The position numbers and the translations under genes are program-made. Positions 43,136 to 51,641 of a stretch of DNA of 64,000 bases are shown here, piece after piece (the first letter of the stretch is position 1; each line of letters starts with the position of its first letter). The notes beneath the pieces were generated by a model, which searched no databases, was not told the DNA's origin, and saw only the letters and a list, made by a program, of their open reading frames with translations. The DNA comes from Polyangiaceae bacterium (lineage in GTDB: Bacteria; Myxococcota_A; Polyangia; Polyangiales; Polyangiaceae), in assembly GCA_015075635.1 (NCBI GenBank), contig JABTUA010000001.1, forward strand, positions 248,001-312,000, written 5' to 3'.

Positions 43136-44587
43136 TCACGGTTTCCGCTCGTCCGCCCCGAGATCCGGCGCGCCCTGGTCGTGCGCTTGCCCGTCCATGT
43201 CCACGCCGGCTTGCGCCACGCTCACGCCCTGGTCGATGGCGTTCGCGGCGCCGCTCTGCAGGTGGAAGTCGCTGCCTGCGGCCACGAAATACGCCAGCGG
43301 CGTGTTTTGAAGGTTGTGGTCCACGGTGCCCTGAGCGCCGTCCCGCACGGTGATCTTGTTGGTCAGGTTGTTCTGGATCACGGCGAAGGTCTCGGCGAAG
43401 CGATAGTCGATGGAGCTGAAGGCTTTGGTCGCCCCGCTGCCGTGCATCACGGTGTTGTGGAAGACCAGCGGTTGCTTGGCGATGTCGAGCTCGATGCCGG
43501 TGTCGTAGAAGGCGTGGTTCGCCCAGACCACGTTGTTGCGGATGATGCCGTCGTAGTGGGCGAGCTTGGCGCCGCCATAGGGGTTGTCGGGGTAGACCCG
43601 GTCACCCGTCCCGCCGCCGAGCCCGAAGCCGATGCCCCGCGCGCAGTCGATGATGGTGTTGTTCTCGACCAGGGTGTCCCGCGCGCCCTTCCAGAAGTGG
43701 ACGGCGTGCTCGGCCAGCCCGCCGTTCTCGCAGTAGATGCCCTCGAAGCGGTTGTTCCGCACCACCCACTTCCAGGCCGCGTGCACGTCGATGCCGCCGG
43801 TGTAGCAGCCGCCGCAGCAGCTCTCGACCTTCGGCCGGCCCGCCGCCGTCATCAGGAACTCGGAGCACTCCACGCGCCCCTCGTCGACGTAGCCGGGGGT
43901 CGAGCCGATCGGGTTCACCTTGACGAACTGCTCGCCGTGATCGACGAGCTTCACGCCGTAGATCACCAGGTTCTTCACGTCCTGGTTCGCGCCCGGCGGG
44001 TAGGCGTGGATCGCGTGGTCCACCGCGTGGGTGAGCGTCACGTGAGCGATGGTCACGTTGCTGGCGCTCACCGCCACGAGCTCGTTCACCGCGTACTTGC
44101 CGTCGATGATCACCTTGCTCGCGTCGTTGGACGCCGAACGCAGCGACACGCCGGCCTTGGCCAGCTGCAGGGTCGAGGTGATGTCGTAGGTCCCGTCCGC
44201 GAGCAAGATGGTCGAGCCCGCCGCAGCGCCCATCACGATGGAGTGCAGGCTCGCGGCGTCGCTCGGCTTCGCGTTCACCACCGCGCCAGTCGGCGCGGGC
44301 AGGGGCGGACAAGCCAAGCTCGTGCCACCACCACTGCCGCCGCTGCCGGCGTCCCCGCCGGTCCCCGAGCCGCCGCTGCCGCTCGCGCCGCCACCACCGC
44401 CGCTCGCGCTGCTGCCGCCTCCGCCACTCGTGCCGCCCGCCCCGCCGCCGCCGACGCCGGAACCGCCGCCGCTGCTGCTCCCGCCGGTGGCCGCGCCGCC
44501 GCTGCCGCCGCTACCGCCGCCGCCGTCATCCGAGCCGCAGGCCAGAGCCACGAAACCGAGAGCCAGGAGCAGTAGCGAGGCGCGCAT
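43136..44587 (-). CDS. secreted lipoprotein with right-handed beta-helix domain
   Basis: A 483-residue protein: signal ending in FVALAC (Cys about 17), a Gly/Ser linker of about 75 residues, then a parallel beta-helix (about 105-470) with repeating strands: GSTILLADGTYDIT, VTIAHVTLTHAVDHAIHA, NNRFEGIYCENGG, VENNTIIDCARGIG, IRNNVVWANHAFYDTG. This is the fold of pectate lyases and polysaccharide-processing proteins. Candidate acidic residues line the groove (VDEGRVE), but no known active site was matched. The probable role is binding or cleavage of a polysaccharide outside the cell. Confidence 0.75.
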   Translation of the reverse strand: MRASLLLLALGFVALACGSDDGGGGSGGSGGAATGGSSSGGGSGVGGGGAGGTSGGGGSSASGGGGGASGSGGSGTGGDAGSGGSGGGTSLACPPLPAPTGAVVNAKPSDAASLHSIVMGAAAGSTILLADGTYDITSTLQLAKAGVSLRSASNDASKVIIDGKYAVNELVAVSASNVTIAHVTLTHAVDHAIHAYPPGANQDVKNLVIYGVKLVDHGEQFVKVNPIGSTPGYVDEGRVECSEFLMTAAGRPKVESCCGGCYTGGIDVHAAWKWVVRNNRFEGIYCENGGLAEHAVHFWKGARDTLVENNTIIDCARGIGFGLGGGTGDRVYPDNPYGGAKLAHYDGIIRNNVVWANHAFYDTGIELDIAKQPLVFHNTVMHGSGATKAFSSIDYRFAETFAVIQNNLTNKITVRDGAQGTVDHNLQNTPLAYFVAAGSDFHLQSGAANAIDQGVSVAQAGVDMDGQAHDQGAPDLGADERKP

Positions 44588-44624
44588 TCCGCCAGGTTAG
44601 AGGAACCGGAGAAAAACGCGAGGC

Positions 44625-45362
44625 TCAGTCCGTCCCGGCGTCGAGCAGACACGGCGTGCTGCCCAACAACCAGGCGCCGTTCACGCAGCTCGCCTTCGTC
44701 AGCTTGCCGAGCGCCGAGCAGGTGTCGTAGCTGCACTCGCCGGGCATCGCGCAGGGGTCGCAGGGGGCGCCCGACTGCGGCGGAGTCGCGGGGCAGATCA
44801 GCGGCGGCGGGTTGCAGCTCACCGGCACTTGGGTCCACTTGCCTTGGTCGCATTGGTACACGTCGGGACAGCAGCCCTTCGAGTACGAGCAGGTCTCGGT
44901 CGCAGGCACGGCGCAGGGCGCGCCGACCGCGGGCGCGCTCGCGGGACACGTCGCGCAGGTCAGCGCTCCGCTGGTGACTGTCCAGGTCGCTCCACCGCAG
45001 TCCATGACCAGATCGGCGGTTCCTCCACAGGGGTCCGGGTAGTAGCAGGTCGTTCCCCACCAGCCGCCGAAGCACGAGCTTGGGTTGGTCGGGCAGGCGC
45101 TGCCCTCGGGAGGAGGTGTGGCGGGACAGGGAATCGCCGGAGGGTTGGCTCCGCACCCGCCGCCCCCTGGGTTGGCGCCGACGCCGCCGGTCCCGCCGCC
45201 TCCGCTGCCGCCGACGCTGCCCCCGGTGCCGCCGGCGCCGGTGCCGCCCGCGCCTCCGGCGCCAGACTCCTGGCTCGTCGATCCGCCGCACGCGGCCGCG
45301 GCGGTCGCGAGCGCGACGGTGACGACGAAGGGAGCTCGGGGGCGTGGTCGCTTCTGGGCCAT
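44625..45362 (-). CDS. cysteine-rich lipoprotein with CPxxPPxxG repeats
   Basis: A 245-residue protein. The signal ends in AAAAC, then a Gly-rich linker of about 45 residues, then a body with about 24 cysteines in repeats such as CPATPPPEGSAC, CPASAPAVGAPC and CPATPPQSGAPC. The blocks share CP-x2-(P)P-x2-G-x-x-C followed by an aromatic and another Cys. The layout suggests disulfide-rich modules for extracellular binding. Function unknown. Confidence 0.6.
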   Translation of the reverse strand: MAQKRPRPRAPFVVTVALATAAAACGGSTSQESGAGGAGGTGAGGTGGSVGGSGGGGTGGVGANPGGGGCGANPPAIPCPATPPPEGSACPTNPSSCFGGWWGTTCYYPDPCGGTADLVMDCGGATWTVTSGALTCATCPASAPAVGAPCAVPATETCSYSKGCCPDVYQCDQGKWTQVPVSCNPPPLICPATPPQSGAPCDPCAMPGECSYDTCSALGKLTKASCVNGAWLLGSTPCLLDAGTD

Positions 45363-45458
45363 CGCCCAACCCTACAGCAACCCGCGTGCCGGCGAATCTG
45401 TGCCAAACGGTGCCAGCCTGCGGCCGGGCGGCTCCAGCTTGGTAGGCTCGCCACCGCG

Positions 45459-46691
45459 ATGCAGCACGCACCGTTTCCAGCCCGCGGGTCCTACGCCGAC
45501 GGCTTCGAGCCCGTCGCCCGCACCTTCGCCGAAGCGCTCGCGCGGGGCGCGGAGATCGGCGCCGCGCTCAGCGTGTACCAGCGCGGCGTGCAGGTGGTCG
45601 ATCTCTGGGGCGGGCTCGCCGACACGACCACGGGCCGCGCGTGGGAGCGCGACACCCGCATCGTCGTCTTCTCGGTGACCAAGGGGCTCGCAGCGATGGG
45701 CATGCACCTCCTGGCGGACCGCGGGGTCTTCGACTGGGACGAGCCCGTCGCGACGTACTGGCCCGAGCTCGGCCAGCGGGGCAAGCACGCGATCAGCGTG
45801 CGCACCCTGCTCAACCATCGCGCCGGGCTGCCCTACCTGGACGTGCCGCTGTCGCTCCGGGACTGCATCGATCCCGCGCGCGCCGGCCACGTGCTCGGCG
45901 CGCTCGAGCGGCAGGCCCCCGCGTGGCGACCGGGCGAGGAGCAGGGCTACCACGCGCTCACCTACGGCCTCTACCTGAGCGAGCTGTTCGCGCGGCTCGC
46001 CGGCGAGCCCCTCGGACCATTCCTCGAGCGCGAGCTGTTCCAGGTCGTGGGCTCGGACGCGCGGCTCGGCACGCCGGCCTCGGAGGACTCGCGCCAGGCC
46101 ACGCTCTACGTGCCGAGCACGCGGGAGCGGCTACTCGAGCTCGCACGCGACGCGCTTCTCGCCGGGAGTTCGCCCGAGATGCGCATCATGCGCGACGCCT
46201 TCTCGCGAAAGTCGCTGGTGCGCCGCGCGTTCACGAACCCGTCGCCGGGACCGCGCGGGTTGCAGGCCTACGCCGACGTCGAGGTCCGCCGCGCTGCGCT
46301 CGCCTGGGCCTCGGCGACCGCCAGCGCCGACGGCATCGCGCGCGCCTACCTGCCCTTCGCCTCCGACGGCCGTTTCGGGGACGCGCAGCTCTTCTCCCGA
46401 GGCTCGCTCGCGCCCGTGTACCGGCGACAAAGCTGGTCGCCTCGCGATCTGTTGCTGAAGAAGCCCCTCGGTTGGTCCCAGGGCTTCCTCAAGGAAGAAC
46501 GCCAGACCTTCAGCCCGAATCCAGAGTCGTTCGGTCACGCCGGCATGGGCGGCGCCCTCGGCTGGTGCGACCCGACCGCCGAGCTCTGCATCGGCTACGT
46601 CATGAACCGCATGGACGGGCGCGTCCGCTCGCCCCGCGCCCTGGCGCTGTGCCGCAGCCTGTACGAGTGCGAGCCGCTGTGTGGGTCGTGA
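45459..46691 (+). CDS. serine beta-lactamase-fold hydrolase (EstB/class C type)
   Basis: A 410-residue protein with the S-x-x-K motif SVTK (Ser72, Lys75), the second motif Tyr164 in YHALTYG, and a C-terminal GHAGMGG. RTLLNHRAGLP is the family signature around residue 115. It has no obvious signal peptide in the chosen frame. These proteins are often esterases or D-aminopeptidases rather than antibiotic-degrading enzymes. The start at 45459 is taken because the longer open frame upstream overlaps the gene on the other strand. Confidence 0.8.
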   Translation: MQHAPFPARGSYADGFEPVARTFAEALARGAEIGAALSVYQRGVQVVDLWGGLADTTTGRAWERDTRIVVFSVTKGLAAMGMHLLADRGVFDWDEPVATYWPELGQRGKHAISVRTLLNHRAGLPYLDVPLSLRDCIDPARAGHVLGALERQAPAWRPGEEQGYHALTYGLYLSELFARLAGEPLGPFLERELFQVVGSDARLGTPASEDSRQATLYVPSTRERLLELARDALLAGSSPEMRIMRDAFSRKSLVRRAFTNPSPGPRGLQAYADVEVRRAALAWASATASADGIARAYLPFASDGRFGDAQLFSRGSLAPVYRRQSWSPRDLLLKKPLGWSQGFLKEERQTFSPNPESFGHAGMGGALGWCDPTAELCIGYVMNRMDGRVRSPRALALCRSLYECEPLCGS

Positions 46692-46697
46692 CGGCGT

Positions 46698-46736
46698 CCC
46701 CCCCCATTCGCGCGTCAGCGCGAATTTGGGGGGGGG
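46698..46736. repeat. palindromic repeat, copy 1
   Basis: C8-attcgcgc-gtca-gcgcgaat-tt-G9. The two arms are perfect reverse complements, so transcripts from either strand would fold into one long hairpin. An almost identical copy lies at 47422-47457, with the gene at 46877-47398 between them. Confidence 0.75.
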
Positions 46737-46876
46737 AGCCCAACTGGACCCGAACGGAGTTGACCGAAGGCGACTCCGGCGCGATCGTGTCGCGTGCGCT
46801 GTTCACGAGGGTTGGGGCGCGCTCCGCGCTGGCTCCCTCGACCTCGACGTGACGCAGCTCTGGTGAGGGTGGAGCC

Positions 46877-47398
46877 ATGCGGGGCGTGCTGTCTTGGTTG
46901 GGCCTCTCGATCGTGACTGGCTGCGTTCGAGTTGCCGAAGTGCCGGCAACCGAGCTGCCGCGGCTGAGTGAGCACGGGCCGGGCAAGCCGCCCGTCGAAG
47001 TCCGTACCCAGAGCGGGCGCGCGGTGGCGATCAGCGGCAAGTTCAGGGAAGCTCGAGTCGTCGTCGGCGGCGACGGGTACGAGCGCACCGTGAGGCTGCG
47101 ACCACCGTTTCGTGCGTCACTGCAGGATGGCCTGCTGCGCTACGACTGGCACACGGTGGAAGCGGCGGACGTGAGTCGAGTCGAGATCGTACAGCGCGAC
47201 GGCGGTCGGACCCTCGTGGTCTTGCTGATCGGAAGCGCTGGGGCACTCGCGGGCGCCGTCCTGGGCTCCTGGCTGGATTCTCGCTCGCCATCCGACCCAG
47301 GCGGCGGCACCTGCAACTGCCAGTGGACGATGCTGGGGACGGCGGGACTTGGCGGCCTCGGGTTCGCGATCGCAGCCCCGCTCACGAAGTACTACTAG
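46877..47398 (+). CDS. lipoprotein between two palindromic repeats
   Basis: A 173-residue protein with a signal ending in VTGC (Cys 16), a soluble part with alternating charge and a hydrophobic hairpin (about 114-134 and 150-168) at the C-terminus. GGGTGGAGCC precedes the start, a good ribosome-binding site. No family was recognised. The gene lies between two copies of the same palindromic element, so it may be a mobile or shuffled cassette. Confidence 0.55.
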   Translation: MRGVLSWLGLSIVTGCVRVAEVPATELPRLSEHGPGKPPVEVRTQSGRAVAISGKFREARVVVGGDGYERTVRLRPPFRASLQDGLLRYDWHTVEAADVSRVEIVQRDGGRTLVVLLIGSAGALAGAVLGSWLDSRSPSDPGGGTCNCQWTMLGTAGLGGLGFAIAAPLTKYY

Positions 47399-47421
47399 GC
47401 TGTGAGCCCGGAAGCACGTGT

Positions 47422-47457
47422 CCCCCCCATTCGCGCGTCAGCGCGAATTTGGGGGGG
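47422..47457. repeat. palindromic repeat, copy 2
   Basis: C7-attcgcgc-gtca-gcgcgaat-tt-G7, the same sequence as copy 1 except for the lengths of the C and G runs. It follows the stop of the lipoprotein gene by 24 bp. Confidence 0.75.
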
Positions 47458-47492
47458 ACCGGCGCCGCGAAGCGGCGACGAGGGGGGGCAGC

Positions 47493-48188
47493 TCACTTCT
47501 CGTAGAGCTGCGCCGCCGCGATGCCCGAGCCGCCCGCGACCTCGAGCACCATCTTGACGGGCACGGCCATCGGGAAGGCGTTCTTGTAGCAGTTCGGCTT
47601 CTTGCCGAGCACGGCCTGGGTGCCGGTGTCCTGATCGTTGGCGAGCACCATGGCGGAGCCCGGGATCGGCGTGACCGCAACGAACTTCACGTTCACCTCG
47701 CTCACCGGCGGCAGGCCGGAGGCGACGACCGTGTAGCACTTGCCGGGCTGGAGCTGGATCTGCGACTCCAGCGTCTGACCTTGCTGGAACTGGCCTGCGA
47801 GCGCCGAGCCGACGGGCTTGCTGCCCGCCACGGCCTGCTGCGTCGCCATCTGGTTCAAGACCTGCGTAGCCGCGCCGGCGAGCGTGGGATCGATGGGCTG
47901 CGCTTGGCCGCCGGCAGCGGGCGCCGCGGTCGGAGCTGCGGTCGGCTGCGCGGTCGGCTGCGCGGTCGGCTGCTGGCCGTAACCCGGTTGCGGCTGGCCG
48001 TAGCCCGGCTGCTGCTGGCCGTAGCCCGGCTGGCCCGGCTGCGGCTGACCGTAGCCCGGCTGCTGCTGGCCGTAGCCCGGCTGCTGCTGATAGCCCGCGC
48101 TCTGAGCGTCCTGATCCTTCTTCTTGCAGGCCACGACGCCGGCCACCACCACTACGCCCACAACACCAAGCATGATCGCGTTTCGCAT
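47493..48188 (-). CDS. lipoprotein with QPGYGQ repeats
   Basis: A 231-residue protein with a signal ending in AGVVAC (Cys about 21), KKKDQD and then a Gln/Pro/Gly/Tyr-rich part with six or seven GYGQ(P/Q)QP-type repeats, then a QPTA block. The C-terminal 130 residues form a globular domain (PGKCYTVVASGLPPVSEVNVKFVAV...GKKPNCYKNAFPMAVPVKMVLEVAGGSG) with two Cys. The domain and the composition of the linker recur in myxobacterial lipoproteins, by recollection. Function unknown. Confidence 0.65.
   Translation of the reverse strand: MRNAIMLGVVGVVVVAGVVACKKKDQDAQSAGYQQQPGYGQQQPGYGQPQPGQPGYGQQQPGYGQPQPGYGQQPTAQPTAQPTAAPTAAPAAGGQAQPIDPTLAGAATQVLNQMATQQAVAGSKPVGSALAGQFQQGQTLESQIQLQPGKCYTVVASGLPPVSEVNVKFVAVTPIPGSAMVLANDQDTGTQAVLGKKPNCYKNAFPMAVPVKMVLEVAGGSGIAAAQLYEK
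47975..48100. repeat. coding tandem repeats (QPGYGQ)
   Basis: About 15-24-bp near-repeats of the form ctgctggccgtagcccggctg. They encode GYGQQQP and GYGQPQP units of the lipoprotein at 47493-48188 and should be prone to slippage. Confidence 0.6.
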
Positions 48189-48331
48189 GACAACTCCTCG
48201 CTCGCGCCTCTCGTACGGTCCGCACGCGCGGCGACATTCGGCCGCGGAAGGCTACAATTAGACGGGCGGCGCGGTAAAGCTCGTCACGAGACCGGTCAAC
48301 TCGGGGGAAAAACGCGGGAAATCGCCGCGAG

Positions 48332-50665
48332 TCAGGGGATGGAGACGGCGCCGGGGCTCCGGTCCACGCCCCCGCTCCGCTCGGTCTGAGGCGCGCCGGC
48401 GGTGCTCGCCATGACCGCGAAGCTCCAGGTCTGGCCGTCCCCCGCGGCGGGCGCGCCGCTCGGCAGGGCGTAGGTGTCTGCGCCGTCGGCGTCCACGAAG
48501 ATGCCGTAGGTCGGCATGTCGTCGCGGGCGGTGAAGGGCCCGCCGTGCCCGAGGGACGCGCAGCCGTAGGTGTTGCTGCCCGCCGGCGCGTAGGTGTCGG
48601 TTCCGCCGATGTTGATCAGACCGCCGGCGCCTTGCGAGTTGCCGCAACCCAGCGAGAGGCCCGGAGCGGTGTAGTAGTCGTTGCCGCTTTCATCCACGTG
48701 CAGCGCGCCGGAGAAGTCGTGCCCGACGCCAATGCTGGTGGCGCGGATGGGAAAGCCCTTATTGTAGACGTCGTCGCCACCGTGGTCGAAGTGGAAGCCG
48801 AGCGCGAAGTGCGCGCTCGCGCCCTGCACGTACCAGAGGCCGTCGTAGGTGTCGTTGCCAGCTTTGTCCGCCAGCACGCCGAAGCCGAGCCAGTAGCCCG
48901 AGCCCTGAGCGAACACGCTGGCGGTGTACTTGTCGGTGCCAGCGCGGTCGTAGAGCACGCCGTGCCCGCCGCCCATGTAGAGCTTCTTGGCGTCGTCGCG
49001 GCGACCGAAGCCGGCGCCCTGGCACATGCTGGTGTTGCCTTCACCCGGCAGCTGCGCCGAGGCGTAGAGCGGATCGCCGCCGATCTTGGGATCGCCCGGA
49101 TCGGCGAACCACTCGTCGTCGCCGCCGCCGTCGGCGGCGAAACCCACACCGTGCACGTAGCCAAAGCCCTGCGAGGCGTAGAAGCTGCGGCGCGCGTCGT
49201 TGCCCGCGCGATCGAGCAAGGCGCCGATGCCCCACATCGCCGAGCCCTGGCTGGTGCTCTCCGCGACGTATTCGTCGTTGCCGCCGTCGTCGAACAAGAC
49301 GCCCACGCCCACGGAGCCGGCGCCCTGCGACAGCGCCAGGGACGCGTATTTGTCGTCCTTGCCGCCGAGGTCCCAGAGCAGGCCGATGCCGAGCACGCCG
49401 CTGCCCTGCCGCCCCTTGCGCGACAAGGTCTGTCCTTGCACACCGAACTGCACGGCGCGCCCCGCCGCGTCCGAGGGCGGGCGCGTCGGCAGGTCCGCGG
49501 CGTCCGGGTAGACGGGGTAGCCGTAGTTGTCCTTGCCTCCCAGGTCGATGGCGAGGCTCACCGGCACGTCACGCCGGCCCGCGCCCACCGGCACCTCGTA
49601 GGTGTCGTCACCGCCGACGTCGAGCAAGAGCGCGGCGCGCTCGGACAACGAGCCTTCGAAGTACTCGCTCGCGCCGGCGCCACCGAGCACCAGCGCGCCG
49701 ATCGGCGTGTCGATGGCCAGGTCGGGGACCTGCTTGTCGGCGAACGCCGCGAGCTTCGCGTCTTCGACCGCGCGCGCGACCAGCGCCGCCGCTGCGGCGA
49801 TGCGTTTCTCGTCCACCTTGGCGAGATAACCGACGTTGGCGGCGTCAACCGTGAAAGGCTCGGTCGGGAAGATCACGAAGCTGTGCGCGAGGCTCAGGAA
49901 GTCGAGCTCTTCGCTGACCGTGGTGCCGAGCGCGGCCTGGAATTCCTTGGCGGCGAAGGACACGGCTCCGAGCACGGGCACCAGCGCCTGCTGCAGCGCG
50001 AGGGGCACGTTCTTGGTCTGAGCGGTGAGGTCACCCAGGTTCGCGCTGCCCCCGTGGAGCTCGATGAGTTTGACCAGTGCCGCCGCGAGCGGGGCCGCGT
50101 CCACGCTCGCGGGCGCGAAGTCGTCGAGCTTCGCGCAGGCGTCGATGTCGTGGCCCTTGCGCACCGAAGCGGCGAGCACGGCGCTCGACACCGCCTGCTC
50201 GCCGTCGAGCGCGGCGTCGAGCCAGCTCTCCGTCTCCTTCACGAACGCCGGCGCGCGCAAGAGGCCCAGGTGCAGGGGGCGAAAGCTCGGCAGCTGGTAC
50301 TCGTCGTCGGCGAAGATGGGCTTCCAGATCGCCATCGTCGCGTCGGAGAAGCCGTACTTGCAGCGGTCGATGCCGGCCTTCGTCAGCGCCTCGTCGAGCG
50401 CGTCGGCCACGCCGGGCTTGTTCGCCGGACAGGTCGCGTCGCCGGCCGGAGCCGCGGCCACCGGCGACTTGACGCAGATCGCCGCCAGCGACGGCCCCGA
50501 GTCGCCGGCGTCGCCGCTGTCGCCGCCCGCGCCGCCGGCGTCTCCGGCGCTGCCGCCGCTGCCGCCGCTGCTCGACTTGCCACCCCCGTCGTCGCTGCCG
50601 CAGGCGGCGAAGGCGAGACCCACCAGGAGCGCCAGCGCTCCGCCCGAGAACCCGTAGCGCACCAC
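48332..50665 (-). CDS. large lipoprotein with GGNDxY-type repeats
   Basis: A 777-residue protein. The signal ends in AFAAC, followed by a Gly/Ser linker. A helical region (about 80-320) precedes about ten repeats of roughly 28-32 residues in the last 450. Each repeat has the form (Q)G-x-G-x3-G-(V/I)G-x-L-x-D-x2-G-(N/D)-D-x-Y: LLDVGGDDTYEV, LWDLGGKDDKYAS, LFDDGGNDEYVAE, LADKAGNDTYDG, HFDHGGDDVYNK. The spacing of Gly and Asp recalls calcium-binding beta-rolls but the sequence differs from GGxGxDxxx RTX. It may be a solenoid on the cell surface. The start is the GTG at 50665. Confidence 0.7.
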   Translation of the reverse strand: MVRYGFSGGALALLVGLAFAACGSDDGGGKSSSGGSGGSAGDAGGAGGDSGDAGDSGPSLAAICVKSPVAAAPAGDATCPANKPGVADALDEALTKAGIDRCKYGFSDATMAIWKPIFADDEYQLPSFRPLHLGLLRAPAFVKETESWLDAALDGEQAVSSAVLAASVRKGHDIDACAKLDDFAPASVDAAPLAAALVKLIELHGGSANLGDLTAQTKNVPLALQQALVPVLGAVSFAAKEFQAALGTTVSEELDFLSLAHSFVIFPTEPFTVDAANVGYLAKVDEKRIAAAAALVARAVEDAKLAAFADKQVPDLAIDTPIGALVLGGAGASEYFEGSLSERAALLLDVGGDDTYEVPVGAGRRDVPVSLAIDLGGKDNYGYPVYPDAADLPTRPPSDAAGRAVQFGVQGQTLSRKGRQGSGVLGIGLLWDLGGKDDKYASLALSQGAGSVGVGVLFDDGGNDEYVAESTSQGSAMWGIGALLDRAGNDARRSFYASQGFGYVHGVGFAADGGGDDEWFADPGDPKIGGDPLYASAQLPGEGNTSMCQGAGFGRRDDAKKLYMGGGHGVLYDRAGTDKYTASVFAQGSGYWLGFGVLADKAGNDTYDGLWYVQGASAHFALGFHFDHGGDDVYNKGFPIRATSIGVGHDFSGALHVDESGNDYYTAPGLSLGCGNSQGAGGLINIGGTDTYAPAGSNTYGCASLGHGGPFTARDDMPTYGIFVDADGADTYALPSGAPAAGDGQTWSFAVMASTAGAPQTERSGGVDRSPGAVSIP

Positions 50666-50715
50666 GAGCCGAGCTTAGCGTGGAACCGGGCGCGGGGCAG
50701 CGCTAGCTTCGAGCC

Positions 50716-51519
50716 GTGCGCTTCGCGCTGATTACCGACCAGCACTTCGGGCCCAAGGCCTACTTCGCCGGCAAGCTGCGCAAGCTGAGCCACGAGGCCG
50801 GCAACCTGACCCGCGCCTTCGTCGAGCGCATGAACCAGATCGAGCGCCCCGAGCTGGTCGTGAACCTGGGCGACGTGATCGAGGACGAGAGCCACCAGCA
50901 GGACCTCGAGCGCTACCGCGAGTTCTTGCACGTCTTCTCCGAGCTCCAGGCGCCGGTGCTGCACGTGGCGGGCAACCACGACCAGATCCACCTGAGCGAA
51001 GACGACCTGCGCAGTCTCTGGGGCCACAGCGGCCCGCTCCACTACAGCCGCGACGTGGGCGGCGTGCACTTCGCGGTGCTGAACACGCTGGAGACCAAAG
51101 ACGTGTGCGTGCGCCTGCCGATGGCGCAGCTCAGCTGGCTGGAGCAGGACCTCGCCGCCGCCCACGCGCCCGTCGTGGTGCTGACGCACCACCCGGCGAG
51201 CGACCAGGATCTCACCGGCAACCGCTGGTTCGAGAAGGCGCCGCACATCTGCCGGGTGGCGGAGCGCCGGGAGCTCCGCCGGATCATCGAGCAGAGCGGC
51301 AAGGTCGTGGCCGTGTTCAACGGCCACGTGCACTGGAACCACCTGGACGTGATCCGAGGCATCCCCTACGTCACGCTGCAGAGCCTGATCGAGAACCTGG
51401 ACGACGACGCGCCGGGCCGCCCGGCCTCGAGCTTCGCGGTCGTGGATCTCGAACCGAAGCGCCTCAGCGTGCGAATCGAGGGCGCGGAGACAGCCCGGTA
51501 TCAGGTCGAGCTGGGCTGA
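50716..51519 (+). CDS. calcineurin-like metallophosphoesterase
   Basis: A 267-residue protein with all metal-binding motifs: DQH at residues 8-10, GDVIED, GNHDQ, the paired His in LTHHP and GHVHWNH. It is cytoplasmic (no signal) and similar in size to cAMP phosphodiesterase/Icc-type enzymes. The exact substrate is not determined. The start is the GTG at 50716, 50 bp from the divergent lipoprotein gene. Confidence 0.85.
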   Translation: MRFALITDQHFGPKAYFAGKLRKLSHEAGNLTRAFVERMNQIERPELVVNLGDVIEDESHQQDLERYREFLHVFSELQAPVLHVAGNHDQIHLSEDDLRSLWGHSGPLHYSRDVGGVHFAVLNTLETKDVCVRLPMAQLSWLEQDLAAAHAPVVVLTHHPASDQDLTGNRWFEKAPHICRVAERRELRRIIEQSGKVVAVFNGHVHWNHLDVIRGIPYVTLQSLIENLDDDAPGRPASSFAVVDLEPKRLSVRIEGAETARYQVELG

Positions 51520-51556
51520 CCGCCCGCGTTCCGCGCAGCGCAACCCTTGCGACGCA

Positions 51557-51626
51557 CCGGATGTCCGCGGGATGGACGTTTCGCGCATCGGAGCCCGCTG
51601 CGGCGCTCCGGATGTCCGCGGGATGG
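51557..51626. repeat. 19-bp direct repeat with 51-bp period
   Basis: ccggatgtccgcgggatgg occurs at 51557-51575 and again at 51608-51626. Beyond it the flanks are also alike (acg/ggc-ttt and gacgca/ggcgct). It lies between two convergent genes, so it is a short extragenic tandem repeat rather than part of a coding region. Confidence 0.6.
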
Positions 51627-51641
51627 GCTTTAGCCAGCGCG

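Noticed and set aside
44829-45458. long N-terminal extension of the beta-lactamase-fold gene
   Set aside because: It overlaps the cysteine-rich lipoprotein gene of the other strand, and the family begins at ATG 45459.
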